Assembly (NCBI GenBank): GCA_911728435.2
Contig: OU452202.1
Location: forward strand, 21,307,135-21,371,134
Length of the DNA stretch: 64,000 nucleotides
Reading direction: 5' to 3'
Origin: Apoderus coryli
Taxonomy: Eukaryota > Arthropoda > Insecta > Coleoptera > Attelabidae
In this document: positions 22,850 through 33,933 of the stretch, piece by piece
Layout of the letters: each line of letters begins with the position of its first letter
How positions within the stretch are numbered: the first letter of the stretch is position 1
Translations under genes and position numbers: made by a program
The notes under the pieces: model-generated
The model's input: only the letters and a program-made list of their open reading frames with translations
Database searches by the model: none
Told to the model about the DNA's origin: nothing

Positions 22850-23722
22850 CATCTAACGCTCTATGAAATACATTTAACATTTCTGAAATACATTTGACGC
22901 TTTCTGAGATACATTTAATTATCCTGAAATAAATTTGATGCTTTCTGAGATACATTTAATTATCCTGAAAGATATTTGATGCTCTCTGAAATACAATTAA
23001 CTATTCTCAAATACATTTGATGCTTTCTGAAATACATTTAACATTTCTGAAATACTCGTACATTTGACGCATTCTGAAATACATTTGATGCTTTCTGATA
23101 TAAATTTAACTATCTGAAATAAATTTAACGTCTTCTGTAATACAATTAGTTAAGATGAATTATTCTGAAATACATTTAACTATTCTGAAATACATTTGAC
23201 AAATTCTCAAAATACATTTGACGCATTCTGAAATACATTTGAAGCTTTCTGGCAAAAATTTATCTATCTGAAGTACATATGACGCCTTCTGATATACAAT
23301 TTGTTAATAGTTATTCTGAAATACATTTGACGAATTCTGAAATACATTTGACGCATTCTGAAATACATTTGACGAATTCTGAAATACATTTTCACATTCT
23401 AAAACACATTTAACTATTCTGAAATACATTTGACATATTCTGAAATACATTTGACGTATTCTGAAATACATTTGATGCTTTCTGAGATAAACTTAACCAT
23501 CTGCACATATGGTGCATACTTAAATACAATTATCTGTTCTAAAATACATTCGACGTTTTCTGAAATACATTTGATACATTCTGAAGTACAATTTATTAAT
23601 ATGAAATACATTAGACGCATTCTAAAATACAATTAACTATTCTGAAATACATTTGACAATTTCTGAAATACATTTAACAATTCTGAAATACATTTGACGC
23701 TTTCTGAAATACAATTGGAAAA
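22850..23722. repeat. 21-bp minisatellite
   Basis: About forty imperfect tandem copies of a unit close to TTCTGAAATACATTTGACGC plus A. Variation is mainly at the last bases (ACGCA, ACGAA, ATGCT, AACTA). Because 21 is a multiple of three, a seven-residue peptide repeat (YSEIHLT) stays open on both strands for some distance. These frames are not genes. Confidence 0.95.
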
Positions 23723-23727
23723 AGTGT

Positions 23728-23982
23728 AATTTATTTTGGGTGCCACACATTCGTTCTAGCTACGAATCTAAAGCACCGCTATGTCGGGCTTTTAAATACA
23801 CTAACCAATTAGTTATAAACGAAAACCTTGATATTCATGAAGTAGTCCATATTTTTGTGGAGTCTAAATTTAATGAGGGGAATAATACTATACTGCCTTC
23901 TCCACTAAATCTCAATATATATCTTCACAGATCTGATTGGATCCTAATCATAATTGGTTTGTTACAACAGACATTAGTTTAG
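23728..23982 (+). pseudogene. Probable LINE reverse-transcriptase C-terminal fragment
   Basis: The frame reads PHIRSSYESKAPLCRAFKYT followed by about 55 more residues and a stop, then T-rich DNA. The pattern R-x-x-Y/S...P-L-x-R-A-F...N resembles the extreme C-terminus of Jockey/CR1 polyproteins. The length is small and the upstream part is minisatellite, so the call is tentative. Confidence 0.4.
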
Positions 23983-24749
23983 GGTCTCCATTCTTAAATA
24001 TTTAGATTTACGATAATATGCTAGCTTTATTTTTTTATTTTCTGTTTTTTATTTAGTATTTGTTTATTTTTTTTGTAAAAAGGTTTCTAGCGTGTAGTAA
24101 TTTTAAATTATATTTTAATAAAACATTTGCCATTAAATAAATGATTCATCCGGAAATTAAGCACGTCTGCTCCACCAAATATTTTATATATATGTAGTAA
24201 ATAATATCTGATATGGTGGGCTTTCTTTCTTTTTATTTGAATGTGTTCGAAAACCTTGAGTACTTTAATGTATCCCTCGATTCTTTTACGAAATGTTTGG
24301 AGACATGTTTGTTGGCTACCGATTTATTTTGGTGAATTATGTTCAAATATTTGTTTTTGTTACGACTTCTATTTTCTTTCATTTTTGATAAATACATATT
24401 TGTATTTTTGTATTTGTTTTTTCTGTTTTTCAATAATTAATTTTAAGTATAGTTAATATTAATATTGTATGCGAATGCTAGGTTATTCTTTATTTTTTGT
24501 GTAAGATTTTGTCTTGTTATTGGATTGGGTAATACCTGTTAGACAATAAAGAGATTATTTGTTTTTTCTGTAATTTATTATTTACAAAAAAATATATAAA
24601 AAAAGTGGAGTGGAAAGTGGGTAGGTAAATTAATAAGCAAGTTTGCTAATTTAATTGAATTATCAAATAATTTGTTTGATATACAGTATGATATAGCTTT
24701 CAAATTCCGGGGGATGAAAGTTAGTGGTGGGGACATTTTTACTCGTGAT
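23983..24749. other. AT-rich intergenic DNA
   Basis: T-rich and A-rich stretches only. Open frames at 24,233-24,456 on both strands lack any domain. Confidence 0.5.
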
Positions 24750-25200
24750 AAGTTCTATCCCAGTAAGCACACATACGTTTATTTAACGTTTATCATTACA
24801 AAACACCTTTCCAAAAAAAGGTACATTAAATACGTACATTTTACTTTTATATGTCGCGCTTTTTCACGTTACAGAACACTAATAACGAAACGTTAGTTAA
24901 ATGCTATATAAAAACGTGTATTTAACGTATTTATGTATATATATTCAACGGAGAAATCAAACGTTATTTAAACGGTTCTAAAAGACGTTAATAATACGAT
25001 TACACAAACGTTAATTCTTAGATTTGGAAAAACGACAAATGCATGTATTAAATATACATGCATTTATCGTTTTTAAAAAACCTAATAATTAACGTTTGTG
25101 TAATCGTATTAATTACGCATTTTGGAAACGTTTAAATAATGTTTGATTTCACGTTATTTAATGTGGCTTTTATATATTTTTGTTACGTGAAATATACATT
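24750..25200. repeat. Palindromic element rich in AACGTT/TTTAACGT words
   Basis: Bases about 24,955-25,046 pair with about 25,050-25,155. AATCAAACGTTATTTAAACG on the left matches GTTTAAATAATGTTTGATT on the right, and TACGATTACACAAACGTTAA matches TTAACGTTTGTGTAATCGTA. The centre is ATGCATGTATTAAATATACA. Additional ACGTTTATTTAACG-like words lie to the left (24,775-24,900). No coding content; foldback-type element. Confidence 0.7.
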
Positions 25201-26723
25201 GATAAAATGAACGGAATAAATCAATAAAACTACCAGATTTCCATTGTTGGGTTGGTGCAAAAGTTTGATGAAAACGTAATGCCCTTTTTGTTAAATAGTT
25301 AAACCAAAAAATATAAACATTTGGGTGTTTTTGGTGTTTTTTAGTATTAAATATTGTGGTCAAATATAACTTACAAAATTATACGATACAATAATGCACG
25401 TTTCGGCGAACGCTTTCGGTCGAAACTTATTTTGTATCGAATAATTTTGACAATATTTTATATAAAAATATTGAATAACACAAAAAAACAAACGGATTGT
25501 TGATTTTTTTAAATATATTTACAACCAACAATCCAACTTTTTGATTTAACGATTTAGGATATTGGAGACATACTTTTAGCATCGAACATTGTCCGTTATT
25601 TTATTAGGATAAAAACACTTTACATATTTTGTTGTATATAATTATAACAAAATGTTCTAGAATCATCACTAGTGTAAAATGTAAGATAACAAATTGTCTA
25701 TAAATATGTAATTTATTCTAAACATAGGAACATTTTTTTTAATAACAAATAGAAAGTTAAATTAAGGAACAAGTAATTCTTTCATATATTAAGAAGAATA
25801 AAATACAGAATTATGCTTAAATTTTGACTGCTTCTTAACCGCTTACGATAGGGAATTTTAATTAATTGAAAAAATCAATAAATCATAAATCTAATACATA
25901 AATAATGCTTGCAAATCATTTTTCGGTGCACGGGAAAGTTCAATTTGGCTGCTTCTGAAATGAAAAATGCATACATAGGTATTAGCATAATATAATTATA
26001 AATATTTAGAATGTAATGTTATTTTTGCTAGAAGCGTATAGATACTTTATACATTTTTAGGCAAAAGTAAAAAATATTTACTTTTAATCTAAAATTATAT
26101 TTTCTGAGTGCAATAAACCAAACACCCGGTAAATTCATTGCATTGTAATTTGTCAGTTTTAATTTTTTTTCCTGTGAATTTTTTCAAATTTTATAATCTA
26201 ATTTTTATTAGTGTTCTAAAAGCAAAATATCGAGTGGTGTGGCTGGGTGATGAATACAAACGAGTACGAATTATGCGCATATAGTAGTCTCTACTTGATA
26301 TTTTGAAACAACAAACTTCAATAGTAAGCAAAGTGTATTTTATCTTTTTCTCTTAAATACTGTCTTAATAACTTTAGTAAATTAAATTTTTTAACATCTG
26401 ATGACATAAATTATATATTTTTTGATTGCATTTCACATTTCAATGATTTATTTGGTTTTTTGTTGTACTTATAGGTATGCTCAGTTAACTTGATGCGAAA
26501 AAGCCGGAAAAAGCTAAATAAAATATTCATTTTAGTATTTATTTAGAAAACTTGTGCTTGTAATTCAATGCCAGTCGTGGTACTAGCCAGTGGAGTAGCT
26601 GTTTTGCCTTGTTCTCTAAATTTATACATAACATTTTCGATAGCGGGGACATATTATTGGTCTCACATCGAAAAATTCTAAATTCAACAAAACATTAAAG
26701 ACATTCGTAGACCTCGATAACTA
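25201..26723. other. AT-rich intergenic DNA
   Basis: No gene, tRNA or transposon end was found in about 1.5 kb. Short open frames lack domains. Confidence 0.5.
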
Positions 26724-28491
26724 TACAGGGTGGTCCAACGAAAAGTTTGCACCTAGCTTTTCTCTTTTTTTTGTAGTCGAATGCGAAAATGCTCGGACAC
26801 GTCGATTTTGCTTTTGAGGGGGACACATTTTAAACATATTTTTCGATCTGCGCCTTTAACCCCCTAGCGGGGGTGAGTAACAACCCTAAAATTTTAAATG
26901 GAAAGAGGGGTCTAATGACATATCATTTGAAAGGACACAAAATTGTCTTTCTAATGATACCCTATTTGTCGAATTTTACTAAAACAGTTAATACGAAAAC
27001 GACTTTAAAGACATTAAGCCGATAATTTTGGTATTAATGAGAAATACAAATAAGTTTTAATTATTACGACTGAAAACAACTACAATCATTTCTAAATTAT
27101 TTACTTTGAAGAAAAACGGGATTTCAAAAACACTATCTTATTTATCAGAACTAAATTCCTCACTAATCGTTTGCGTTTTTTGTTGAAATAAAAACTGCAG
27201 ATACGTGTAGGAAAAGAATTTACACCGTTTATTTTAGTCTTTTCATTGATTCAGTTTGGTTGCTTCTCAAGTTATTTTACTTTTACCGTACAAAATGATT
27301 TATTCCATTCTAGAACGAGTTGAAATTGTTAAACTTTATTTTCAAAATAATAGTATACGATAGTAGTAGTATAATAATACGAATTTTAAAAGCGTACAAA
27401 TTTCATCCGTACAAAATCAAATTAGTACAGGAACTAAATGAGGATGATCCTGATAGAAGGCTGCAATTTTGTGAAGCAATGAGCCAGCGTTTAATTGAAG
27501 ATCCGCAATTATTATTTAACATTTGTTTTTCCGACGAATGCACATTTTATTTGAATGGAGCTGTAAATAGGCACAATTGCCGTTACTGGGATGACAGTAA
27601 CCCACATTTATTCCGTGAGGTTCATACCCAGTATCCTCAAAAAATAAACGTCTGGTGTGGCATATTAGGAAATCATATTATAGGACCACTTTTTATTCCT
27701 GGAAATTTAACTGGTGAAGTGTACCTAAACATGCTTGAAGACACAATTGATCCTTTAATAACACAAATAATAGAAGATGGACGGTGGATTGGAAGGAGGG
27801 GCCCAATTGAATGGCCTGCCAGGTCACCGGATTTATCGCCTTTAGACTTTTTTCTTTGGGGGCACTTAAAAAATAAATGTTTTGCCACGAAGCCCGAGTC
27901 CATAGAAGATCTTCGCCAACGCATTACAGAAGAGTGCAGAAACATAACACCTGATATGCTACAAAATGTTAGAAATAGATTTGAACAAAATCTGTATTAT
28001 TGTATGGAATCAAATGGGTCACATTTTCAACATTTGTTAATGTAACGTTTTAATAAATCAATTTAACAGCTTGTTTACTTTTTTTACAAAGCAATGTTAA
28101 AACTAACAAACATTGGAATGTACTAACGATTGCAGGTGTTTTCACTCGCAATAATTAAAACTTATTTGTATTTCTCATTAATACCAAAATTATCGGCTTA
28201 ATGTCTTTAAAGTCGTTTTCGTATTAACTGTTTTAGTAAAATTCGACAAATAGGGCATCATTAGAAAGACAATTTTGTGTCCTTTCAAATGATATGTCAT
28301 TAGACCCCTCTTTCCATTTAAAATTTTAGGGTTGTTACTCACCCCCGCTAGGGGGTTAAAGGCGCAGATCGAAAAATATGTTTAAAATGTGTCCCCCTCA
28401 AAAGCAAAATCGACGTGTCCGAGCATTTTCGCATTCGACTACAAAAAAAAGAGAAAAGCTAGGTGCAAACTTTTCGTTGGACCACCCTGTA
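26724..28491 (+). mobile_element. Mariner-superfamily transposon with 342-bp terminal inverted repeats
   Basis: The element starts TACAGGGTGG and ends CCACCCTGTA, with TA on both sides (26,722-26,723 and 28,492-28,493) as target duplication. Bases 26,724-27,065 are repeated in reverse complement at 28,150-28,491 with almost no differences (one at the ATACCC/GGGCAT site was noticed). The near identity of the repeats suggests a recent insertion. It contains a transposase that has lost essential parts (next entry), so it is non-autonomous. Confidence 0.95.
27295..28045 (+). pseudogene. Internally deleted transposase of the 26,724 element
   Basis: The frame starts at ATG 27,295 with MIYSILERVEIVKLYFQNN, as transposases of this group do, then breaks near 27,350. 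A 241-codon frame follows: HPYKIKLVQELNEDDP, the first catalytic region CFSDECTFYLNGAVNRHNCRY, WCGILGNHIIGPLF, and the third catalytic region PARSPDLSPLDFFLWGHLK, with an intact C-terminus ending at 28,045. Most of the N-terminal helix-turn-helix region is absent. The QQDGAPPH segment with the second catalytic Asp is also absent, since IIEDGRWIGRRGP runs straight on. Two internal deletions, not random point decay, explain this. It cannot encode an active enzyme. Confidence 0.9.
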
Positions 28492-28493
28492 TA

Positions 28494-30405
28494 TATATAT
28501 GTATATGTATATATTAGTAGGATAAATGGTATCTTATTCGGGTCATTAAAACCTATTTGCCCCTAGTGGACCATTGGTAAAAATAATATTGATTGTTGAA
28601 ACGCAAGTGCCTTCAATACATTTGGTAAAAATATAAAATTGTCTATTATTTACAGATATAGTGGAAATACATTGTATTTCTTGTATCAATGCATTTCAAA
28701 TCACAAGATGGAATAGAATATTTTATTTATAGGGGCAGCTAGGCTATACAAATACAAGCAAAGAAACAAAATATTCAATACCCCAGAGGCAGGAAATATT
28801 GGAACATAGGTATGAATAATAAGAAACACAGGAAGGCACTTGCACAGACATACTCAAAATTTTTACTAAATTCGCAGAAAATAATAACATAAATATCATC
28901 ATTAAAAGTGTAATTGACAAAAAATTCTATTTAAATGAGTTCAATTCAATCCATTGTACCGGAAGTAGCTTATAAAAAAGAAAACTAGACTCTAGCTGAA
29001 GTTGTTTTTAAGATATTTGAAGTTAAAGTTTGCAGTTTCAAATTTAAAAAACACCGTTTATACCGTTCCGATATCTGTTATAGTTTTGGAGTTATGAAAG
29101 GAGGTCGGAAAAGTGATATTTTGAATTCGACCCTGTATCTGAAACTAAAATGTGGATCGTAAGTTTCACAAAAAAGTAGGACAGTTTTGAGAAAACGGCA
29201 GCATACTTTTATCTTTAATAACATCGGATTTTGGACACTCTGTATATCCGCTAAATTACTGTTCCTCACAGAATAGTAATATTTTCACTAAACATGCAGA
29301 AATTTATCATAAACCGCAACAAATATAAAATCGCTCAATACACACATACAGGGTGTCCCACTTAAGATGTATACAAGCCAATAACTCTGTTATTTTTTGA
29401 GTTTTTTTATAATTTTTGGTAGGACGGTGTACGGTTACGGTTACGATAACCACCTTTAGGCCATAATTTATTTCAAATCTGATAAATTTACTCGAGTCAT
29501 TATCATCCAAAAACTTAAGATCTAATCTAACAATTCATACAGTGTGTGTCATTAAAAAATTAAAATTCCTTGATCAAATTACTTTATTATATTCTAATTG
29601 GAGTTGTAAATTCGGACTACCTAACTGGTGAAATTTTAAATGCAATTTTCTCGAGAATTATAGGGTCAAATATTAAAAATATTGAAAATTTGGCGATTGT
29701 TACCACCCCTGTCACAGGGTTAAAGCGATTTCAACCAAAATCTAATGGGTTCATCCTAGGACTCTATCAAACTTATACACAAAAATTTAGCTCAATTGGT
29801 TAAAGCGTTTAAGCGTTATCGTGGAAGAATACACACAGACAGACAGACATACTTCCATCTGGAAATGGTCTTAATCGTCTTTTAAAGGGAGCTCCATGTA
29901 TTTAACCAATCACTCAACAAGTATGAAAATAATATAATCAAAATAACTCAACTCATTACATTTAAAAAACCTTATAAAAGAAACTTTTTCACATTTTGAA
30001 AAATTCTATTAATTTGCTCACCCTATAAGTGTGAAAAATAACGTGGCGTACATGACATAAGACTTATTCTTAAACAAAACTATTAGAGACATCTCGCGTT
30101 TTTATTATAAAACTAATAACATTCCACTGCCTATGATGTTTTTCAAGTATACAGCGTCCATCACAAGATGGCGCCAGTGTAAAGCACAATTTGTAGTTCA
30201 TAAATTAATAATAATTTTATACCTAATTGACGAAAAGATAGAGAACAATAAACATTCCAACAATATTTTAATTAAAAAAAAAATCACGATAATTAATTTA
30301 TGTACACATCATACCTATTTGGGCGATTAAAATATAAATAATGTAATATGAGGTGTGATTGTGGTTGCATACACATAGTAGTTAGTTGCTGTCCTAACCA
30401 TCATA
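28494..30405. other. Intergenic DNA with decayed repeat pieces
   Basis: A TA microsatellite lies at 28,491-28,512. Words such as TTTTGGACACTCTGTATATC (29,226) and CATACAGGGTGTCCCACTT (29,346) are typical ends of short DNA elements. The block 29,560-29,860 is listed separately. No exon recognised. Confidence 0.45.
29560..29860 (+). repeat. LINE-like 3' tail
   Basis: The stretch ends with AGCTCAATTGGTTAAAGCG, TTATCGTGGAAGAATACACA and CAGACAGACAGACATAC. It has the same organisation as the tails at 3440-3560 and 6540-6640, although the sequence itself differs. Such tails are usual for RTE-like LINEs and their non-autonomous relatives. No reverse transcriptase is present. Confidence 0.5.
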
Positions 30406-30879
30406 AGGGTTATTCTTTCGTACTGAACTAAGTGAACAATTTGAAAATTGTCAGTTCATTCACCATTGTGCGTATTCTTTCGACATCGGTCACTTCTACC
30501 AAACTGATTAAAATTCCTACCCCCCTTGCCGCTTACTGATCAACCTCTAGGTACCTGTTAGTTCGTTCAGTTAACAGTTAACCTCTAAAAGTATTGAATA
30601 TTGAGAGATAATAATTGGAATATGATTTCGAATCAAACCAATAAATTGTAAAAGTTTAAAACATGGATAATACCATTGTCTTTAAAAGACAATGATAATA
30701 CCTAATATCATGGAGGAAATAAGTTTCCAGTTTTCAGAGCAGATTTGGTTGTTTTCACAAGTTTTCGAGGTTAAGTGAAAGACATTCACAAAAAAGATAA
30801 TTTTTCGGTTTCGCCAAATATTCAGTTCAGTATAATCACATTCACTTGTTCAGATCAATCACTACGAAAGAATAACCCT
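30406..30879. mobile_element. Short terminal-inverted-repeat element
   Basis: Begins AGGGTTATTCTTTCGTA and ends TACGAAAGAATAACCCT, with ATA on both outer sides. The interior is non-coding; GAACTAAGTGAACAATTTG on the left and GTTCAGATCAATCACTACG on the right extend the inverted similarity imperfectly. This is a miniature element of about 474 bp; the superfamily is not determined. Confidence 0.7.
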
Positions 30880-32125
30880 ATAACCAATGCCATAGATAAA
30901 CATCTATGCCAATGCTATCCCTAGGAAGGCAAACGCAGAAAATAGGAAATAATTAAAAATATGTTGATAAACCTTGGTAGGTTTATATAATAATATGTAG
31001 ATATTATCAATTTTTTATTACCTATATAAAATAATGAATCCAATTTCAACTTGTATCGAATGACATGCCGCAAATGAAGATAATTGAATCTAATATTAAT
31101 ATTCCTATGTCCTAAGTACTTCCGTTTCAATTAATGTATATCATGTGGAAGTAATATAGGTACGTATATTATGCATTACGAAATTACGAGGGTTGGTGCT
31201 GAAACATATTAAAACAATTTGTTCTGTTGTTAACTTAGCAGACCCTTTCAAAAAATCACTAAAGCATTAAATTTGCTGTACCTACGTACCTATTACCACC
31301 TAGAAAAATAAGTAGGTCTTACTCAGGCAGCCCAAGGACATCTACAAAATGTTCTGCCTTCTGACGTCCTAAAGGTAGGTGTCGTATTATAACACGTAGG
31401 TACAGATATCTGGAGAGATCTTATAAATTTTTGTGATAACTCAAGCAGCTTGTAAAAAGAAATTGATTCTCCCTCGTATAAAAAAGAGACACGCTCTCTC
31501 AATAGATTATTTAATTAAAATTACTTCGTAAATCTTTTGTATTTTTTCTTCAGCTGAATTGTATACGTAGTTAGTTACACATACATATTCTACACCGGGT
31601 TAGGTTTATATATAATTTTTTTATTTAACTGTAGTTTATTAACGGTACTTCAATTCAGTCACGAAGAGATACCGGACAGTGAACGACAAAATCCCGAGAC
31701 TTAGAACCGGCATTTTTTTAACACATAATTATATTTTTAGTAATAATTAAAATAACCAATTTAATCGGTGTATTATTCTAGTTGACAGTAGTTAATGGCA
31801 ATCCTTTTCAATAACGAAATAAAACTACGTCAAAAGTTGATGTTTTAAAGGAAGGTAATAAAAATATTTCATTTATTTTACAATAATACAGAGTGACACA
31901 AGCAGCAAAGATTAATTTGTGTACCACAATCTTTGATAACAGTTATAGGTTATTGTACAGTTACTGTACCGGGTGACCCGTTTAAGAATTATATAGAAAC
32001 TTTTGTTGGGTTAAGTTGGAAGTTTTTATTTATTTAATTTTTACATATACAGGGTGGGGCTCATATTGCAGTGACGGCATTCAACTTCCTTATTTTAAAT
32101 AGTACACCCTATATATTGATATATA
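30880..32125. other. AT-rich intergenic DNA
   Basis: No gene is recognised. A GACACAAGCAGCAAAGATT word and ATACAGGGTGGGGCTCATAT (32,047) suggest small element fragments near the right edge. Confidence 0.45.
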
Positions 32126-33680
32126 CACTATTGGACAAAAGTAGAGCAACAATTTCGAAAAATTAGACAAATCTCGATTTTATAATATTAAGTGCATGAT
32201 ATCGTATTTAAATACGTCGTGTCTTAAATATCAACGTAGGCTGCTATTATCGACGGCAACAGCTTTTTCCAACAATCAAAACAAATGAACTGATATTGAC
32301 GTAAACTTTTAATACAATATTGTAATGCGTCAAAAGTAAAGCAACATTTTAATATTTGCCTAAAAAAGAAAAGTTTTAGTGACAGTAAAGTTTAAAATAT
32401 TTTTGCTGAGGTATTCCAATTTCGAAAGAATTAAAACAGAGAGTAGTGATTGCACACTTGTAAGGTACAATACAAGCCCAATTGCAAGACGGTTTGCTTT
32501 TACCCACAGACAGCTTATCCAAAATAATTTCAAGTTACAATGAAAAGGGACATTTAGAGAATATACCGAAATCGGCAAGCTCGAGAAAAACAACAACTAG
32601 GACAGACAGACGCCTTAAAAGAATTTCCCAAAACGATCCTTGGATGCCTGCACCTAGAATATTTGCTGAAATTCTCGAAATTGAGGATACTCCACGGACA
32701 GTTCAGAGAAAGTTGGTAGACGCAAAGTTATTTAGTAGACGCTAAAAAGCCGCTTATTTCGGCAAGAAATGGAGTGGCTAGACTTGAATTTGCACGTGGA
32801 CATTTAAATTGGACGGTAGACGATTGGGAAAAAGTGTTATTTAGCGATGAAACGCGTTATAAAATTTTCAATTCTGAATGAAGCAATCAATCCATGGTTT
32901 CATCCCAAATACGTTACACCCACAGGTAAAGGCAGTGTTTTCCATGGGGTTGTTTCTTATGGAATGGGGTGGGTCCTTTAAACTTCATTAATGACACCAT
33001 GGATCGATTTGTCTATAGAGATCTAATGCAAAATATAATGTTGCCTTATGCAGAGTGGGAAATGCCGTTGCATTTTATTTTCTAATAGGATAACGATCCA
33101 AAACACTTCCGAATTGTTCAAGAGTGGTTTCAAAAAAATAACGTTCTGGGTTTGGAGTGGGCGGCACTATATCCTCAGACCTTTTATTTTATTTAAAATC
33201 TATGTGAAGAAGTTGAGCGTGGAATTCGTACACAAATAAACCATCATTGGTAAATAAAATCAATGGAGTTTGTAGAAACCCTTCCGAAAATACTGTCCAA
33301 AAATTGATTGCTTGAATGCTGCGACGTTGCTCGCAAATAATAAATAATAATGGATATATTCTATTAATTATTAACATTATACTTCTAGCTATTTTAATTA
33401 TTAAATGTATTTTATGTTTTTTTATCGTAATATGTAAAATAAAGTACTGTTGACACAGTTTGTTGCTTTACTTTTGTCGCACTTCATTTCGTCGATCTTT
33501 ATAATTATAAATATTTCTGTACCTGCATTTCGTTTAAAGTGTACCAAAATATTGTGAAATATTACTAATATTGGGGATAATATTTCATTAAAATTAACTG
33601 GGGATTACAATAATATTTAATTAGTTTTTCAAATTCAAAGAAATAAAAGCACTTTGTTGCTCTACTTTTGTCCAATAGTG
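32126..33680 (+). mobile_element. Tc1-like transposon with IR/DR ends
   Basis: Outer ends are CACTATTGGACAAAAGTAG (left, at 32,126) and its reverse complement ending at 33,680, flanked by TA on both sides. A second related repeat lies about 200 bp inside each end: TGCGTCAAAAGTAAAGCAAC at 32,326-32,346 and its reverse complement at 33,461-33,481. Two direct repeats inside each inverted end is the IR/DR arrangement known from Sleeping Beauty-type Tc1 elements. The element is about 1,555 bp, the usual size of Tc1. Confidence 0.92.
32403..33240 (+). pseudogene. Broken Tc1-type transposase
   Basis: Pieces in three frames follow the Tc1 order. First is an N-terminal paired-type helix-turn-helix (IPISKELKQRVVIAHL, then a stop, then DSLSKIISSYNEKGHLENIP and DRRLKRISQNDP). 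Next come VARLEFARGHLNWTVDDW, VLFSDETRYKIF with the first catalytic Asp, VSYGMGWV-like residues, and QDNDPKHFRIVQEWF-like residues with the second catalytic Asp. Last is the remnant NLCEEVERGIRTQI of the LW-x-E-V-x-R region. At least two frameshifts and two stops break it, and the SPDLNPIE segment is lost. Inactive. Confidence 0.88.
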
Positions 33681-33933
33681 TATATATTTAGATAGACAAG
33701 CAAAGCATGTAGGGTGTGTTTTTCTTTATGTGTAGGTATTGTTTAGTTTATTTTTATGTTTCTGGGTTGTTGTATTGTGATTGTAATGTTACTTTTTAAT
33801 CACAAATGATTTGTAGTTTAAATTTTAAAAATTATAAGATTAGCTTGAAATCTTATCTTACTTTAATTACAAATATTTATAATTCAGATTTATGTATTCA
33901 GCAAATTAGCCAATGATTATAATGAATAATATA

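Noticed and set aside
22601..22852. Minus-strand TTDESWID word as a mariner transposase gene
   Set aside because: Only one motif-like word within an inverted repeat, with no flanking transposase regions.
23414..23636. Overlapping open frames on both strands with seven-residue repeats
   Set aside because: They are translations of the 21-bp minisatellite; no start context, domain or composition typical of a gene.
22850..23722. Regular repeats that might suggest a CRISPR array
   Set aside because: Units are directly tandem without unique spacers, and the DNA is eukaryotic.
27673..27945. 90-codon frame antisense to the transposase
   Set aside because: Shadow of the transposase frame with no domain of its own.
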